This document shows, one piece after another, positions 1-10,807 of a DNA stretch of 64,000 nucleotides. The stretch comes from Rusavskia elegans (taxonomy: Eukaryota > Ascomycota > Lecanoromycetes > Teloschistales > Teloschistaceae). The notes beneath the pieces were generated by a model. That model had not been told where the DNA came from. It did not search any database and saw only the letters and a list, made by a program, of their open reading frames with translations. Positions within the stretch are counted from its first letter, which is position 1. Each line of letters opens with the position of its first letter. The position numbers and the translations under genes were made by a program. Location of the stretch: the NCBI GenBank assembly GCA_011316305.1, contig SAUG01000130.1, forward strand, positions 41,218 to 105,217. Direction: 5' to 3'.

Positions 1-2192
1 AATCTCAACCTAAGCATTACCACTTACCCCGGCCTAACAATATCGACGTATCGTAGGAAAACTCCGGCCACCGCTTCTTGGCCGCCGACATAACAAAATT
101 GAGAAAGAACGCCAAATGCAAGGGTGAGGTATGGGACGGTGATTCCGCCAACCTTTCGACTGTTGACATCTTCTCGCTCGTCAGCCAGTCGCTGTAGATC
201 TTCATCCGATGCTTCGGGTATGGGAAGGTAGAAGAAAATCAAAGCGAGCACGACAACGAATAAGGCTATGCCAAGGTAAGTCCACTGAATATCGATAAGT
301 GACGGGGCGTCGGTGACGCCCTTGAAGAGCACTTTTTGCGCCAAGATTGGCGAAACCACACTCCCAATAGCTTGTACGGCCTGGGAGATGTTCAGCCGGA
401 TTTCGGCATATTCGGGCGGTCCGCACAGAGCGATGAACGGGTTTCCCCCCAATTCCAAGGTGGAAACACCCAGTCCCACGATGAAGTTCGATAACAGGAA
501 CGCTGGGTAGGACACAAGCACAGCAGAAGGCCAGAAAATCAAGGTCCCAGTACCGTATACACACAGCCCGACGATAAAGGTTTGTCGGAACCCCCACTTG
601 TTGAAGACAAGCCGGCCAAACGTGAGAGGAGCAATGAAGTAGGCAGCGAAGTATGCGGCGTGTAACCCTTGTGCTTGAGCGTTGGACACTTGAACGATGC
701 GCTGGAATTGGGCATTGAGGATCGAAAGTAGGCCATACGCAAATCCCCATAGGAAGAACAGGATCGTCACGAAGCACAGTGCAGGTATTGACTCCCTGTT
801 ACTCATCCTGACCATGCTCTTAGGGCTGTGCATGTCGACAAAGTCGAAGACGGTCATGCTGCCCTTCCGAGCTCTGGTGCTGCTGGCAGTCATGGTAGTA
901 TCCCTTTTGTTAAGGGATGGCGATTTCGGCGGATTGAGGAAATCCACCATGTTGATATCCTCCGTTTCGGTGCGAGCTGTATCGGAGTGCGGCAGATCAT
1001 TCATGTCCATGTCGGGAGTCGTCATGAAGTCCAGCGAGTCCATGTTGCCGTTTACATCGTTGTCGCATCCCATTCCTGTGAACCGAGTCTTGATAGGGGA
1101 ACTAGGCGGTGTCGCCAAAGGATTCGAGTTGAGTCTGTCCGCTCCTCGTGCATCGCCTCCTCCGTAATGATGGTAACCAGATTCTCTTGCATGCTTAATT
1201 CGTCCGAGGAGCTTTGGGAAAAACTTTGCCGCCAAAGGCTTGACACCCGGAACACAAGCGCATATTATTCCCACATCGACCTCGACTGCTGACCACATGA
1301 ATGATAATGATGCAATCCAGGAGAGGTCTTGTTGATTCACAAGTGAACTGCCTGAAGTACCTCGAGCCCTACTAGAAGAGGCCTCTTGTAGATAAGCGAT
1401 CCTGACAACGTCGACTGCTGCCACGAAAGCACCGAAGCTAAATGTGACAATAAGGATGAGCTTCTCATTCCGGGGTAACCTCATAGCGGTCAAGATTGGC
1501 ATCGGGAGGAATAGCAGGGCAAGATCGGTGATGATGTTGATGGGCGCCGATGATAGGTAGAGAGCAATGATATCCAGACATTTGACGTTCTCGGGAATAG
1601 TAGTTAGGACAGCACCGTGTACAGGCCGGCATTGAAAGATGTTGAGGAAGGTCAGCGCAATGCCGACGACATTGACGACGACCAGAGTGGCAATGGTTGC
1701 CCACTTGAAAATCTGCTGGTTCTTGGCGAGCGTAAGGTAGAAGAGGCAAATGGAAGTCTTTGTAGCCATCAAGGCAGGGTTCTGAACCGGTCAGCACCTG
1801 GGATTCCTGCAAGCAGTATGGCGGCAACTTGCATAGAGGACCAAGAAGGCATATTGCGATTTCCTCAATGGCGCATGATCCTCTTCCCTGACGTTCGCTT
1901 CGTGTCTCCCCAAACCCACGGATGTCCCGTAGCAGATGGAGAAGGAGAATCCGAAGGCGATGAGCTAGAACACCTATCAGTCCTTGGATTCTCGAACGGG
2001 AGAATGGTGGTGTAGGCTGTAACTCACCCATGCCACAATCATAGCATAGTCATCTGCAGATATCCTTTTGACAATGCCGATGCGGGAGACGAATCGGAGG
2101 ATGACGGCGAAAGTGGCTGCGACGAACAGGGCGACCGTTACCGCCAGTACTTCATGCCCTCGATTCTGGTTCGCGGTAACGTCGTCGGCCAT
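1..2192 (-). CDS. Rhodopsin-domain / FHS-type MFS transporter fusion (3' end outside window)
   Basis: Seen: three exons, 2192-2028, 1964-1833 and 1781-28, all joining in phase. The gene continues past the left edge through a GTAAGT donor at 27. The first ~250 residues are the fungal rhodopsin-type integral membrane domain: several hydrophobic helices, DDYAMIVAW near residue 50, GTSVGLGRHE, and IPENVKCLD before a helix-rich end. A Ser/Thr/Asp-rich linker of ~150 residues follows. Next comes SNRESIPALCFVTILFFLWG and about seven helices typical of the fungal L-fucose/glucose-galactose permease (FHS) branch of MFS transporters, cut at the window edge where twelve helices are expected. The linker and both domains lie in one uninterrupted exon, so the fusion is not a prediction artefact. 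Intron 2 (1832-1782) has a GC donor, GCAAGT. A plasma-membrane sugar transporter with an attached sensor-like domain is inference; substrate unknown. An in-frame ATG also exists at 2231. Confidence 0.8.
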
Positions 2193-2785
2193 GGCGGTTG
2201 AGCCTGTCGAATTGCTGACCCTTGTGTGCAACTCCGAAATTCCTTCAAAGCCACCTCATAGTCCATGCTCTTCTCCTGTATCGCTGGGTCTTGGGAGGCA
2301 CGATGGAGGTGGGGTTGGGCGGTGAGAGGAAAAAGGAGTGGCATGATGGCTTTTCCGCTATCGAAAGACGTCTCGATGGGGATGGATCGACGGCGGAGTA
2401 CTCCGTACTACTCTATCGATGAACCGATCTCCCGAAGGGTGCCGAGTGGAGGCGATGCCAGACTGAAAGGGGAATGGTGACATGTGGGGATTCATGTACC
2501 TAGGGCCCAACGGCGCTTGCTTGCTTGGTCTTATCAATAATTCAATGATACCCAACGACTGGGTGTGCCGCTGCTTTTCAATAGGTATTGTACGGAAGTA
2601 CGCCGCCGATTAATGTATTACATAAGCCCCGCACCCCAAACTCAATCGCTATGTGCCCATACAAGTCTTAGCAACTCAGAAATGTTCCATGCGAGTATAG
2701 GATCATTATATTAGTCCTACGTTTCAAGTTGCTGTATACAAAATTCGAACAATCGTTACAGCGATATCCTATATCAAGGTACTGA
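2193..2785. other. Intergenic, upstream of the rhodopsin-MFS gene
   Basis: No supported gene. This is the 5' flank of the minus-strand rhodopsin-MFS gene and the 3' flank of the monooxygenase relic. I see no convincing regulatory site. Confidence 0.5.
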
Positions 2786-2789
2786 CTGG

Positions 2790-3735
2790 GGCAGGCCCCT
2801 CGTTGCGGTTGATGGTCAGCAACCTCGTTCCCAACATTGCAGTCGAATAGCCATGCCTGGAAAACTGGATCCGCCCACCGATTTGGACACCCTTCGAACG
2901 GTTTACATGTGAGGAACCTGTCTCATTGTCGCTGGTCCGGGCCATGAATCACGTGAAAGATATCTCGCAAAAGCAGTGCCGCCTTTCACAATAGTGGTCG
3001 TGCGAGCTTCCCCATAGGCCTTCGTAAACAGAAAGGCTGGTAGGCATATCCAACCGTCGAGGGAGAGGAGCTGGACGAGAACAGCAGCGTCTTTGACATC
3101 GTCAGTCGCTGATACCTCAACAAACAATCGACAGAGCGGTCGCAGGCCATCGAGATATCGATGTCGCAAGTCGACGTGTCGAAGTGCCAAGAGACCCATC
3201 ACGCATGAATTGCCATCGTATTGAGTAGACGATGGAGATATCTCTGAGATGAGGAATATACGCTCGGCTTCCGCGACGAGAATCCCGTGATAATCTGGAT
3301 GTGCAGATTGGGCGCCCTGTAGCGTTCTTCTGCGTAGGGAACCGAGTCCTGCTTCGATAGAATAGTGCCGTCTTCGTAGGAGCGAAGGATGAAATCACTA
3401 GGTTGGACGGAGAAAGTACAAATTCTAACAAGCAGACCCCATTTCTTCAGGATGCGCGAGGCATTGGAAGGCTGTTGGTATGATAAGCATATATCGTAGT
3501 CAAAGGCCTCTCGGATTGCTTACTCACGATTTGAATGCCTTCTCCTGACTGAGTTCAAATCAGCCGGTCTGAACCCTTTGCTCCATGTGTTCATAGCTCT
3601 TCCAAAGCCGCAGTTTGCTCAAAATATCGTGACCTTGTGACCTGCTCTTGCAGTGCCGAGGTGGGCTCCAACGATACCGATATGTATTGTGGGTTCGATA
3701 TCACGGGCATTCGATATTTCGACTCTCCCTGAGAT
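2790..3735 (-). pseudogene. Decayed FAD-dependent monooxygenase (salicylate hydroxylase-like)
   Basis: Seen: family motifs in the correct order but scattered over all three frames, with stop codons and small deletions. At 3700-3630 there is a shortened Rossmann motif (IGIVGAHLG) running into GHKVTIF, then a one-base shift into EQTAALEEL. An ancestral 56-nt intron (3527-3472, GTGAGT..CAG) precedes SNASRILKKWGLL and DFILRSYEDGTILSKQDSVP. After a further shift comes DYHGILVAEAER, then a large deletion to DAAVLVQLL, then RDIFHVIHGPDQRQ, a stop, and GCPNRWADPVFQAWLF near 2880-2830. Those last blocks match the usual C-terminus of salicylate-hydroxylase-like group A flavoprotein monooxygenases (~420 residues). 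The relic is shorter than a full gene because the middle is missing. Decay by frameshift and stop rather than a sequencing error is likely, since at least four independent lesions are present. Confidence 0.85.
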
Positions 3736-4169
3736 CGGATGCCTTGCCAGGACATGGGAATTGTGTGGGCGGAATCAGATAGACAGCCATCGCGTGACAG
3801 CGGTAGCGACAACATGACCATAGAGGTCCGCTGAAGCCTCACGCGGTCTCCTCGCGAGCGAATGGATCTGTGTTATCACTCTTGATAGCATGAGCGACTC
3901 ACTTAGTTGCGAGTGGAGACAAGCTCACACCAGAGGGTCATCAATTGTTGAAAGCTGTTTGATTGAGGTGTTGCCCTTGCTCGGTTGGCTTGCCGAGTCT
4001 GCCTATGTATGACGTCGCTCGCCCATGAAGGACCCAGACCATCGAAACTCCCTATCTAAGACTTGCTTTTGGCTTTGAATACTCCTTCAGCCTACCCTGG
4101 AGCAGGTCCTCCTTTGGGCTCTCTGTCGAACAACATGCGCTGACATAACCCATAATTTTCCTAGCCACT
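3736..4169. other. Intergenic, promoter side of the glycerol-3-phosphate dehydrogenase gene
   Basis: No gene seen. It carries the 5' flank of the plus-strand gene at 4170, with a pyrimidine-rich stretch between about 4060 and 4160, and the upstream side of the decayed monooxygenase. Confidence 0.5.
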
Positions 4170-6522
4170 ATGGCAACTACACCTCGCCGTTTCCTCCGTC
4201 CCTTCTTGTACACATCTGCTGCAGCCGTTGCTGGAGGAAGCGTCCTCTATTACGTGTACCGCCCGAGAAAGATCCCCGGCTCGGACCCTGCGACCGTCCC
4301 GCCCCCTCGCTACACAGAAGATGGCAGATTCCACCCACCACGGTTTCCCCTGGTCAAGACTCGAGACGAACAAATCGCCGACCTCAAGCGAAGCTCCAAA
4401 TCACAATCAGCGGCGGACGCGGTTGACACGAAAGGTATTTTGGGAGCTCTGACAGGAAGCCGAAAAGAGAGTTCCATCGGGGGACAAGCCAAGCAAGGCG
4501 ACGATGAGTCTTATGATCTGCTCGTCATCGGAGGTGGAGCTACAGGCTCAGGAATAGCACTCGATGCTGCAACAAGAGGCTTGAAGGTTGCCTTGGTGGA
4601 GAGGGAAGACTTTGCCAGCGGGACCAGCAGCAAAAGCACCAAGCTTGTACATGGTGGAGTGCGGTACCTGGAAAAGGCAGTATGGGAACTGGACTACAAC
4701 CAGTATTTCGCCGTCCTCTACGGGCAAACGCCTCGATGCTAATTCCGGACAGGTACAAATTGGTCAAAGAGGCGTTGAGGGAGCGTAAATACTTTTTGGA
4801 CACAGCCCCGCACCTATCGAATTGGCTACCTATTATGATACCTGTGCAGAAGTGGTGGCAGGCGCCTTATTTCTGGGCAGGAACCAAGTTCTACGATTTT
4901 CTGGCCGGTTCAGAAGGGATCGAGAGCTCATACTTTTTGACCAAATCCAAGGCGTTGGATGCTTTCCCTATGTTAAAGCGGGAGAACCTCTTCGGCGCCT
5001 TGGTATACTACGGTCAGGCCGCCTCTCCGAGCTGTTCATGGATTCCAAGCTGACTGGGCTTTCAGACGGAGCACATAACGACTCTCGTATGAACGTGTCA
5101 ATAGCGATGACAGCTGCACTGTACGGCGCTACCGTAGTCAATCACATTGAAGTTACCAGCCTGGAGAAGGACGGAAATGGCAAACTCATTGGTGCTAGAG
5201 TCAAGGACCGCATTCAAGAGAAGGATGGGCTGAAGCCACAGGAATTCAGCATCAAAGCCAAAGGAATCATCAATGCGACAGGTCCGTTCACAGACGCTGT
5301 CCGCAAGATGGACAAGCCAGAAGTACAGGAGATCGTCGCGCCAAGTTCAGGGGTTCATGTCATCTTGCCTGGGTACTACAGTCCATCGAAGATGGGATTG
5401 ATCGACCCCAAAACGTCGGATGGCAGAGTAATATTCTTCCTACCGTGGCAAGGCAACACCATTGCGGGAACGACGGATGCACCCACCGCCATCTCGCAGA
5501 ATCCCATTGCCGGTGAGGAAGAGATCAACTGGATCCTGTCGGAGATCCAAGCCTACCTCGCTCCAGATCTCAATGTGAGGAGAGGCGATGTCCTAGCCGC
5601 ATGGTCCGGTATTCGGCCACTCGTCAAAGATCCCAATTCCAAAAACACCGAGTCACTCGTTCGAAACCACCTGATCACCGTCTCCGATTCCGGGCTGCTC
5701 ACATGCGCAGGAGGCAAGTGGACGACATATCGGCAGATGAGCGAAGAAGCCGTGGACGAAGCGATCAAGAGGTACGATCTCAAGACGAGTCCATTGCTCC
5801 AAGTGCCACGGGTCAGCGGATCGGAAATGATCGACGACGCGGCACCGCTCGACGGAAGCTGCCAAACACACCAAGTCCGGCTGGTTGGCGCTCACGGGTT
5901 CTCCAACACACTGTTTATCAACCTCATCCAACATTTTGGCCTCGAAAGCATTGTAGCCAAGCATCTGACGGAGTCGTACGGAGACCGAGCATGGACTGTC
6001 GCAGCGCTATCAGCGCCTACGGAACAGCGGTATCCGGTGCGAGGATTGAAGATCTCGGCATTGTATCCATTCATCGATGGCGAAATACGCTACGCAGTCC
6101 GGCACGAGTACGCTCAGACGGCGGTGGATGTGCTTGCACGGCGGACGAGGCTTGCGTTCTTGAACGCGCAAGCCGCACTCGAAGCGTTGCCGACCGTCAT
6201 CGACCTGATGACGGAAGAACTCGGATGGAGCAAGAAGCGGCAAGAGAAGGAATGGCACGACACGGTGCAGTTCCTGGCTTCAATGGGTCTGGCGAAGAGC
6301 AAACTCAGTGTGACGCGCAAGGATGTGGAGAGTGGAAAAGCGGGAGAATACGACGAGCATGAGAGGAAGCTGTATTCGAGACATGGTAAGCAAAAGATGC
6401 TGAGGAGTACCTGCACTGCTGACGCCGATCCAGATCGACCTGCCGACACGATGGAGAGTGATTCCAAGTTTTCTTCGGGCGAGAAGCCGGTGGTCTCAGC
6501 TGACTCGCCGGTCAATAAGTAG
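4170..6522 (+). CDS. GUT2: FAD-dependent glycerol-3-phosphate dehydrogenase, mitochondrial
   Basis: Oxidises sn-glycerol 3-phosphate to dihydroxyacetone phosphate on the outer face of the inner mitochondrial membrane and passes electrons to ubiquinone. Exons 4170-4702, 4753-5012 and 5066-6522 join in phase; introns are 50 and 53 nt. A third, in-frame 48-nt intron (6386-6433, GTAAGC..CCAG with TGCTGAC) is likely, giving about 733 rather than 749 residues. The N-terminus ([19 protein letters not shown]) is basic and hydrophobic like a mitochondrial presequence with a membrane segment. The FAD-binding motif [19 protein letters not shown] begins near residue 116, followed by [19 protein letters not shown], typical of this family. 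The blocks [11 protein letters not shown] and [18 protein letters not shown] cross the second intron correctly. No calcium-binding EF hands are visible, as usual for fungal forms. Identification is firm; the C-terminal tail is low-complexity and variable. Confidence 0.95.
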
Positions 6523-7380
6523 ACGCTCGGTGGCCTTCCCATACTCTTGCGATTGTCCTTTACCTTCAATTCAGTACATGTACAACAACAGGAGGGGCTT
6601 TACGGTTGCTGCCCCAAGGTATCGCAATGGGGGAAACAGGCGTACAGCAATGGTTGAATGAATGGGCTACGAGAGGCCTGCAGACAAAGCTGTTCGCACC
6701 CCTACTCCTATTAGACTTTATCATCCCTGGATGTGCAGTTAGCTGCGTCACATCACATGGCTGTGGGTTTCCAACCGTCGAAACGTACCTGCATAAGGCA
6801 CAGCATTGGAAGCCCAGCAACGTGGTATCCTCAAGGAACTTCTGGAATTAATGCAAACCCTATAGTACATAATCCTGACCCCCTATCCCCTGGATCCGGC
6901 GATTTTTCTTCGGATCTGTGCAGAAGCCCTGTTTGACCCCTGGGCCCTCGCACAGGCCACAACAACGACAGGGGTTCTTGAGATCGATCTCGGTATCACA
7001 GATAGAGTTTAGGGCGATCTGGTGGCGTTCAACGGCGTGCATGAAGCACGATGCACCATCGTCATCCAGCCTGTCTGTAGGTCCTTAGACAAGCCGAAGT
7101 ACCGCTGGCACCCTTACAAATTCCAAATGCAGCAGTACCACCTCCTGTATCCCCTAAATCGTGGAGGTTCATAGACTATCTTATTAGCCCGATGAACGGT
7201 GAGTGAAACGGGGGATGCCCGAGACAAAGGACAAGTGTGACCTCTTCTCTCATTTTGTCATTCACCGACCATACCCGACGACCATCTCGTACAACAACTC
7301 TCGTTACCTGTCCGTACTTCATGAACGCCTGAGCCCTCTCCTCGAATCTGTTGGCCTTCGCCATCCCCTGCCGTGACACG
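6523..7380. other. Intergenic between GUT2 and the disordered hypothetical gene
   Basis: No supported coding region. Short open frames here lack recognisable domains and overlap each other on both strands. The stretch should contain the GUT2 3' UTR and the promoter of the gene at 7381; I recognise no specific sites. Confidence 0.5.
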
Positions 7381-8631
7381 ATGCCAAACAGATACTCCCA
7401 TGCATTCGTCCTTTCCCACTACGAAACCAAAGGCTTCATCACCCTGCCTCCTCGACCTCTCAGTCCCCCACCTGCTTGTTTGTCTGCGTCAGACCTCGAG
7501 CTCCACGCTCCCAATGGCCGCGACGATCGTTACGCTCCATCTCTCAACGCTGTCCCCGCGCTGTCTGATGCCTCTACCACATCCACGGCTTCAAGCTCGG
7601 GTGAGCTCCTCCCCAGACAGCCTTCACACAGCGCGTCTTCCTCCATAGTCACCGAGATATACGCCCCGCAGGCTCGATGCGTCGATTCGATACCGACAAC
7701 ATACGTTCCGGCTGAAGACGATCCTCAAGATGCTCGGCCACCCAGCCTATCCCCCACCCGCAAGACACCTCCACGACAATCCTCTCCTCCGCTACCAAAA
7801 TCACGCTTCTCATCCTTCCACGACCTCTCTCCATTCATTTCCAAGCATTCATTGTCGGCAAAGCCCAGCAAGAAATCGCATCGCAGGCACTCGCATCTAC
7901 CAATCGCACACAGCACCGAGCTGCCACAATCCTCAACGTCAAGTACCCCGAAACCAAGGGCCCACATCACTCACCGATCTTGGCTGCCACCCACCAACCC
8001 CCGTCAACAACCATACAACCCCGCTACTTACTACAAGCGCCTCGAACCCACCTTCGACACCGACTCTCTGGAATCTCTATCTCTCGAAGTGCTCGAGAAC
8101 GAGGGACGACAATCACCTAACATGGACGTCCTACCTTGGGAGTACCAAGAGACGCATTCGACATTCCCGCCCGTATACCAACCATCAGGCTTCCATCCAC
8201 CACCAAATCGATCACAAGATCGTATCACCCAAACGCCAGCCCCCAACCACACTAGCGTCTCCTTACCTGCGCATGCACTCCACTTCAATTCAGCCAACCA
8301 ACCTATAAAGTATTTTCCAGATCCCGTACCTCAGCACCACTCGATGATATCAACCCAATCATATATCCCATCCCACCACTCCAATCCGCCATCATCGCCA
8401 TTACCGGATCCACCCACATCCACACTCCAGCACATCCTATCCCACCAACTCTCAAACGAATCCTTCGATTCCGCCGCTCCGCCGCCTATACGAACCACGC
8501 CTCGTCCGGCACAGCATCGGATCAGTGTCGAAGGGCGATCGAGTCAAGACCGAGTAGGACACGCAAAGGAAAGTGGAAAGGAAAGGGAGAGGGGAAGGGA
8601 GAGGGCGCGGATACGGACGACGGGACGCTGA
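7381..8631 (+). CDS. Hypothetical Pro/Ser-rich disordered protein
   Basis: A single open exon encoding 416 residues from the first ATG, MPNRYSHAFVLSHYETKGF. I do not recognise a family. The first ~30 residues look ordered (SHAFVLSHYETKGFITLPPR). The rest is rich in Pro, Ser, Thr and His with repeated PPxxSPP-like tracts and a basic patch (KPSKKSHRRHSH) near residue 165. The C-terminus is highly charged with alternating Arg, Glu and Gly. No signal peptide or membrane helix. The length of the open frame and Pro/Ser bias in one frame only support real coding; the lack of a domain leaves some doubt. Such proteins in filamentous fungi are often poorly conserved regulatory or scaffold proteins, but no function can be assigned. 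Confidence 0.6.
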   Translation: MPNRYSHAFVLSHYETKGFITLPPRPLSPPPACLSASDLELHAPNGRDDRYAPSLNAVPALSDASTTSTASSSGELLPRQPSHSASSSIVTEIYAPQARCVDSIPTTYVPAEDDPQDARPPSLSPTRKTPPRQSSPPLPKSRFSSFHDLSPFISKHSLSAKPSKKSHRRHSHLPIAHSTELPQSSTSSTPKPRAHITHRSWLPPTNPRQQPYNPATYYKRLEPTFDTDSLESLSLEVLENEGRQSPNMDVLPWEYQETHSTFPPVYQPSGFHPPPNRSQDRITQTPAPNHTSVSLPAHALHFNSANQPIKYFPDPVPQHHSMISTQSYIPSHHSNPPSSPLPDPPTSTLQHILSHQLSNESFDSAAPPPIRTTPRPAQHRISVEGRSSQDRVGHAKESGKERERGRERARIRTTGR

Positions 8632-9178
8632 GATTAGGAGGGAAAGGGGGGTTTGGTATGGGTGATGATGGGGCGAGGGGAGGATTATACAGAAGGACTC
8701 AGTGATGGAGGGTGATGATTTGAATGGGTGGGCAGATGATGATGAGTGCTATGTGGGATGAGGGAGAGATATTAGTGAATATACGGACGGACCGGCTTTC
8801 TTGAGATATTCTTCAGAAAATGGAGAAACAGGTAGCAAAGTGAGATGTAGATAGGCCGTGTAGCTTTCAATAGACTTACCTTGGTTATCATGAATGAAGC
8901 TGAATGTTTGATTGTGTCTAGATTCAGGTTTCCTGGAAAGGCTGTTCAGGTCGAGAGATGGGAATTAGGACGAGAGGACTTATGGTGGTTATCGGCGCTT
9001 GACTTTGAAACACCATCAACTCACCGTGAACAGATATGTTAGTGGAAACTTAGACATGGTGATACATATACTCAACGAATAGATTCTACCTGTACAAATT
9101 GGGGTATTCATACACTAGGGCTAGCTGTACAATAGGGGGTATCCGTACAAAATGGGTATCTCCTTCTCACTCACTCAC
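8632..9178. other. Intergenic, convergent 3' flanks
   Basis: Lies between two convergent genes (the hypothetical gene ending at 8631 and RTT106 ending at 9179), so it should hold both 3' UTRs. It is G- and T-rich near 8640-8800. No gene seen. Confidence 0.5.
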
Positions 9179-10530
9179 TTACTCGCTCACGTCCTCCGCC
9201 TCGCTCCCCAACTCCATCTCAATCAAATTGCCCTCAGCATCCACATTCCCTCCATCTTCCTCCTCGCTACCCGATCCACTCCCTTCGCTTTCCCCCTCAC
9301 TCCCCGGATCGAAATTCTCATCCTCCTCTTCATCTTCATCTTCCATGTCTTCCGCCTCCCGTTGCGCCTTCTGCAACTCCCCCTCCTCTTCCCCCTCAAC
9401 CTCGCCTTCACCGCCAACGTTGTTGTTGTTCGTGCCGTTCACATTGTATTTTTGCGCCCTTCGCTGTTCGGCCATGCTTGCATCTTGGAGGTTGCGGCGT
9501 TTTATGTAGGCGTCGATGCCGGCAAAATCGGCTTGGTCGATCATGGAGAATTCGATTTCGTGAGTTTCGGTATCAGGGTTGCTGGACGGGTTGTTGGCGG
9601 TGGTTGAAGGGGAGCTGGAGTACACGTTGAGGTTGAGGTTGAATGTGCGTTGCAAGACAGAAGTGTAGGATATGGAGGCGATGGAGTGGAAGGGGTAGAA
9701 AAGGATGGGTTTCTTGAATGCGAAGATGATGCCTGCGGGGAGGAAGAAGAGGAATCCTGCGTTGGGATTGCTTGGGTCAGCGCGGTGAATGGACACAGTT
9801 GTTGATGTGGATGGGTGGGCTAGCTGTTGCTACGGAAGACGTGTAGCGGCGTTAAGGGGCTAGACGAACCGTCTTTACTCCCTCGGAATGCCTTGATGTG
9901 GACTGCTTTCTCGCCCTTGCGGTGTGCTTGGGCAATTGTGCTCACGAAGTCCTTCTCATTGGGTTCGATGACCTTTGTGTTCTTCAAGCGCTTGCTCAGC
10001 ATCTTTATTACAACGTCTCTATACGACTGCTCCTCATCAACAGGCTGATCGCTGTGAACAGCTTCGGGTTTGATCTCGGTGCCTGGGACACTGAAAAGGA
10101 GCTGGTCGTCGCCTGATGAGGGGAGAACGCAGAAGCTGTACTGCGGCTGCGCCTTTTCCGGCACAGGCAGACAAATACAGTAGTCAACGTCGCTGTATCG
10201 TATACCAAATTCTACTTCCCCAGTGGCGGCACTCGTGCCCCGGATTGCACCGGTTTCACTGTTTCGACCGATCTCTAGCTTGAGCTTCTTGCGTTGAGGA
10301 ATTGAGAAGGAAACGTCGGCGATTGAGTCATGGGTGTCAGCAGTTGAAGCCTCGACTTCCAGCTTGCGTTTCTTCGATGGGGGAGCATGTCCATTTATCT
10401 GTATAGGTCCGGTCAATGTGCTGATGTAGGTGGCGATGTCTCGGAATAGATCAGCTAGTTCGGGGTGTTGCCGTATCGAAACCACAATTCGAGACAAAAG
10501 ATCGTCCGGTAGGTCTTGTAAGGGATCCAT
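9179..10530 (-). CDS. RTT106: Histone chaperone Rtt106
   Basis: Binds H3-H4, especially newly acetylated H3, and deposits it during replication-coupled nucleosome assembly and silencing; nuclear. Two exons, 10530-9870 and 9756-9179, joined through a 113-nt intron (GTTCGT..GCAG) that restores [27 protein letters not shown], the conserved core of the second PH-like domain. The product is 412 residues. Start chosen at [16 protein letters not shown], the first ATG giving the usual helical N-terminus. KKRKLEVEA and KKLKLEIGR resemble nuclear signals. The C-terminal ~80 residues are very acidic (Glu/Asp/Gly/Ser runs), as is normal for histone chaperones of this family. Divergently transcribed from ADE12, 277 bp between start codons. 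Confidence 0.93.
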
Positions 10531-10807
10531 GTCTAGGACGCCATCAAGGATACGGCTGACGTGTTGACCTGACCACAAGGACAGCCATCCGGATCCAAGT
10601 GCTCCGGAGACGAGAACGCGAAGACGCGATAGCCGGGCCAAGCGCCATGCATCGCGCTTGCCCTTAAAGGTGCATCTGTGAGAAGAGTTCCGCCTTCCGA
10701 GTATCGCAGCCTTGGCAATTATTGTTCACCGACATGTGCGTCATTTCCTCCACAGTATTCGTTCTGATCCATTGACAAGCGTTACTCGTCCAAATGTGTT
10801 CGCTGCG
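10531..10807. promoter_or_regulatory. Shared divergent promoter, RTT106 / ADE12
   Basis: The 277 bp between the two start codons must hold both 5' UTRs and both promoters. No clear TATA box is visible, which fits housekeeping genes. The assignment rests on position only. Confidence 0.55.

Noticed and set aside
5601..6362. 253-codon plus-strand frame inside GUT2
   Set aside because: Alternative frame of the dehydrogenase; Arg-rich, no family.
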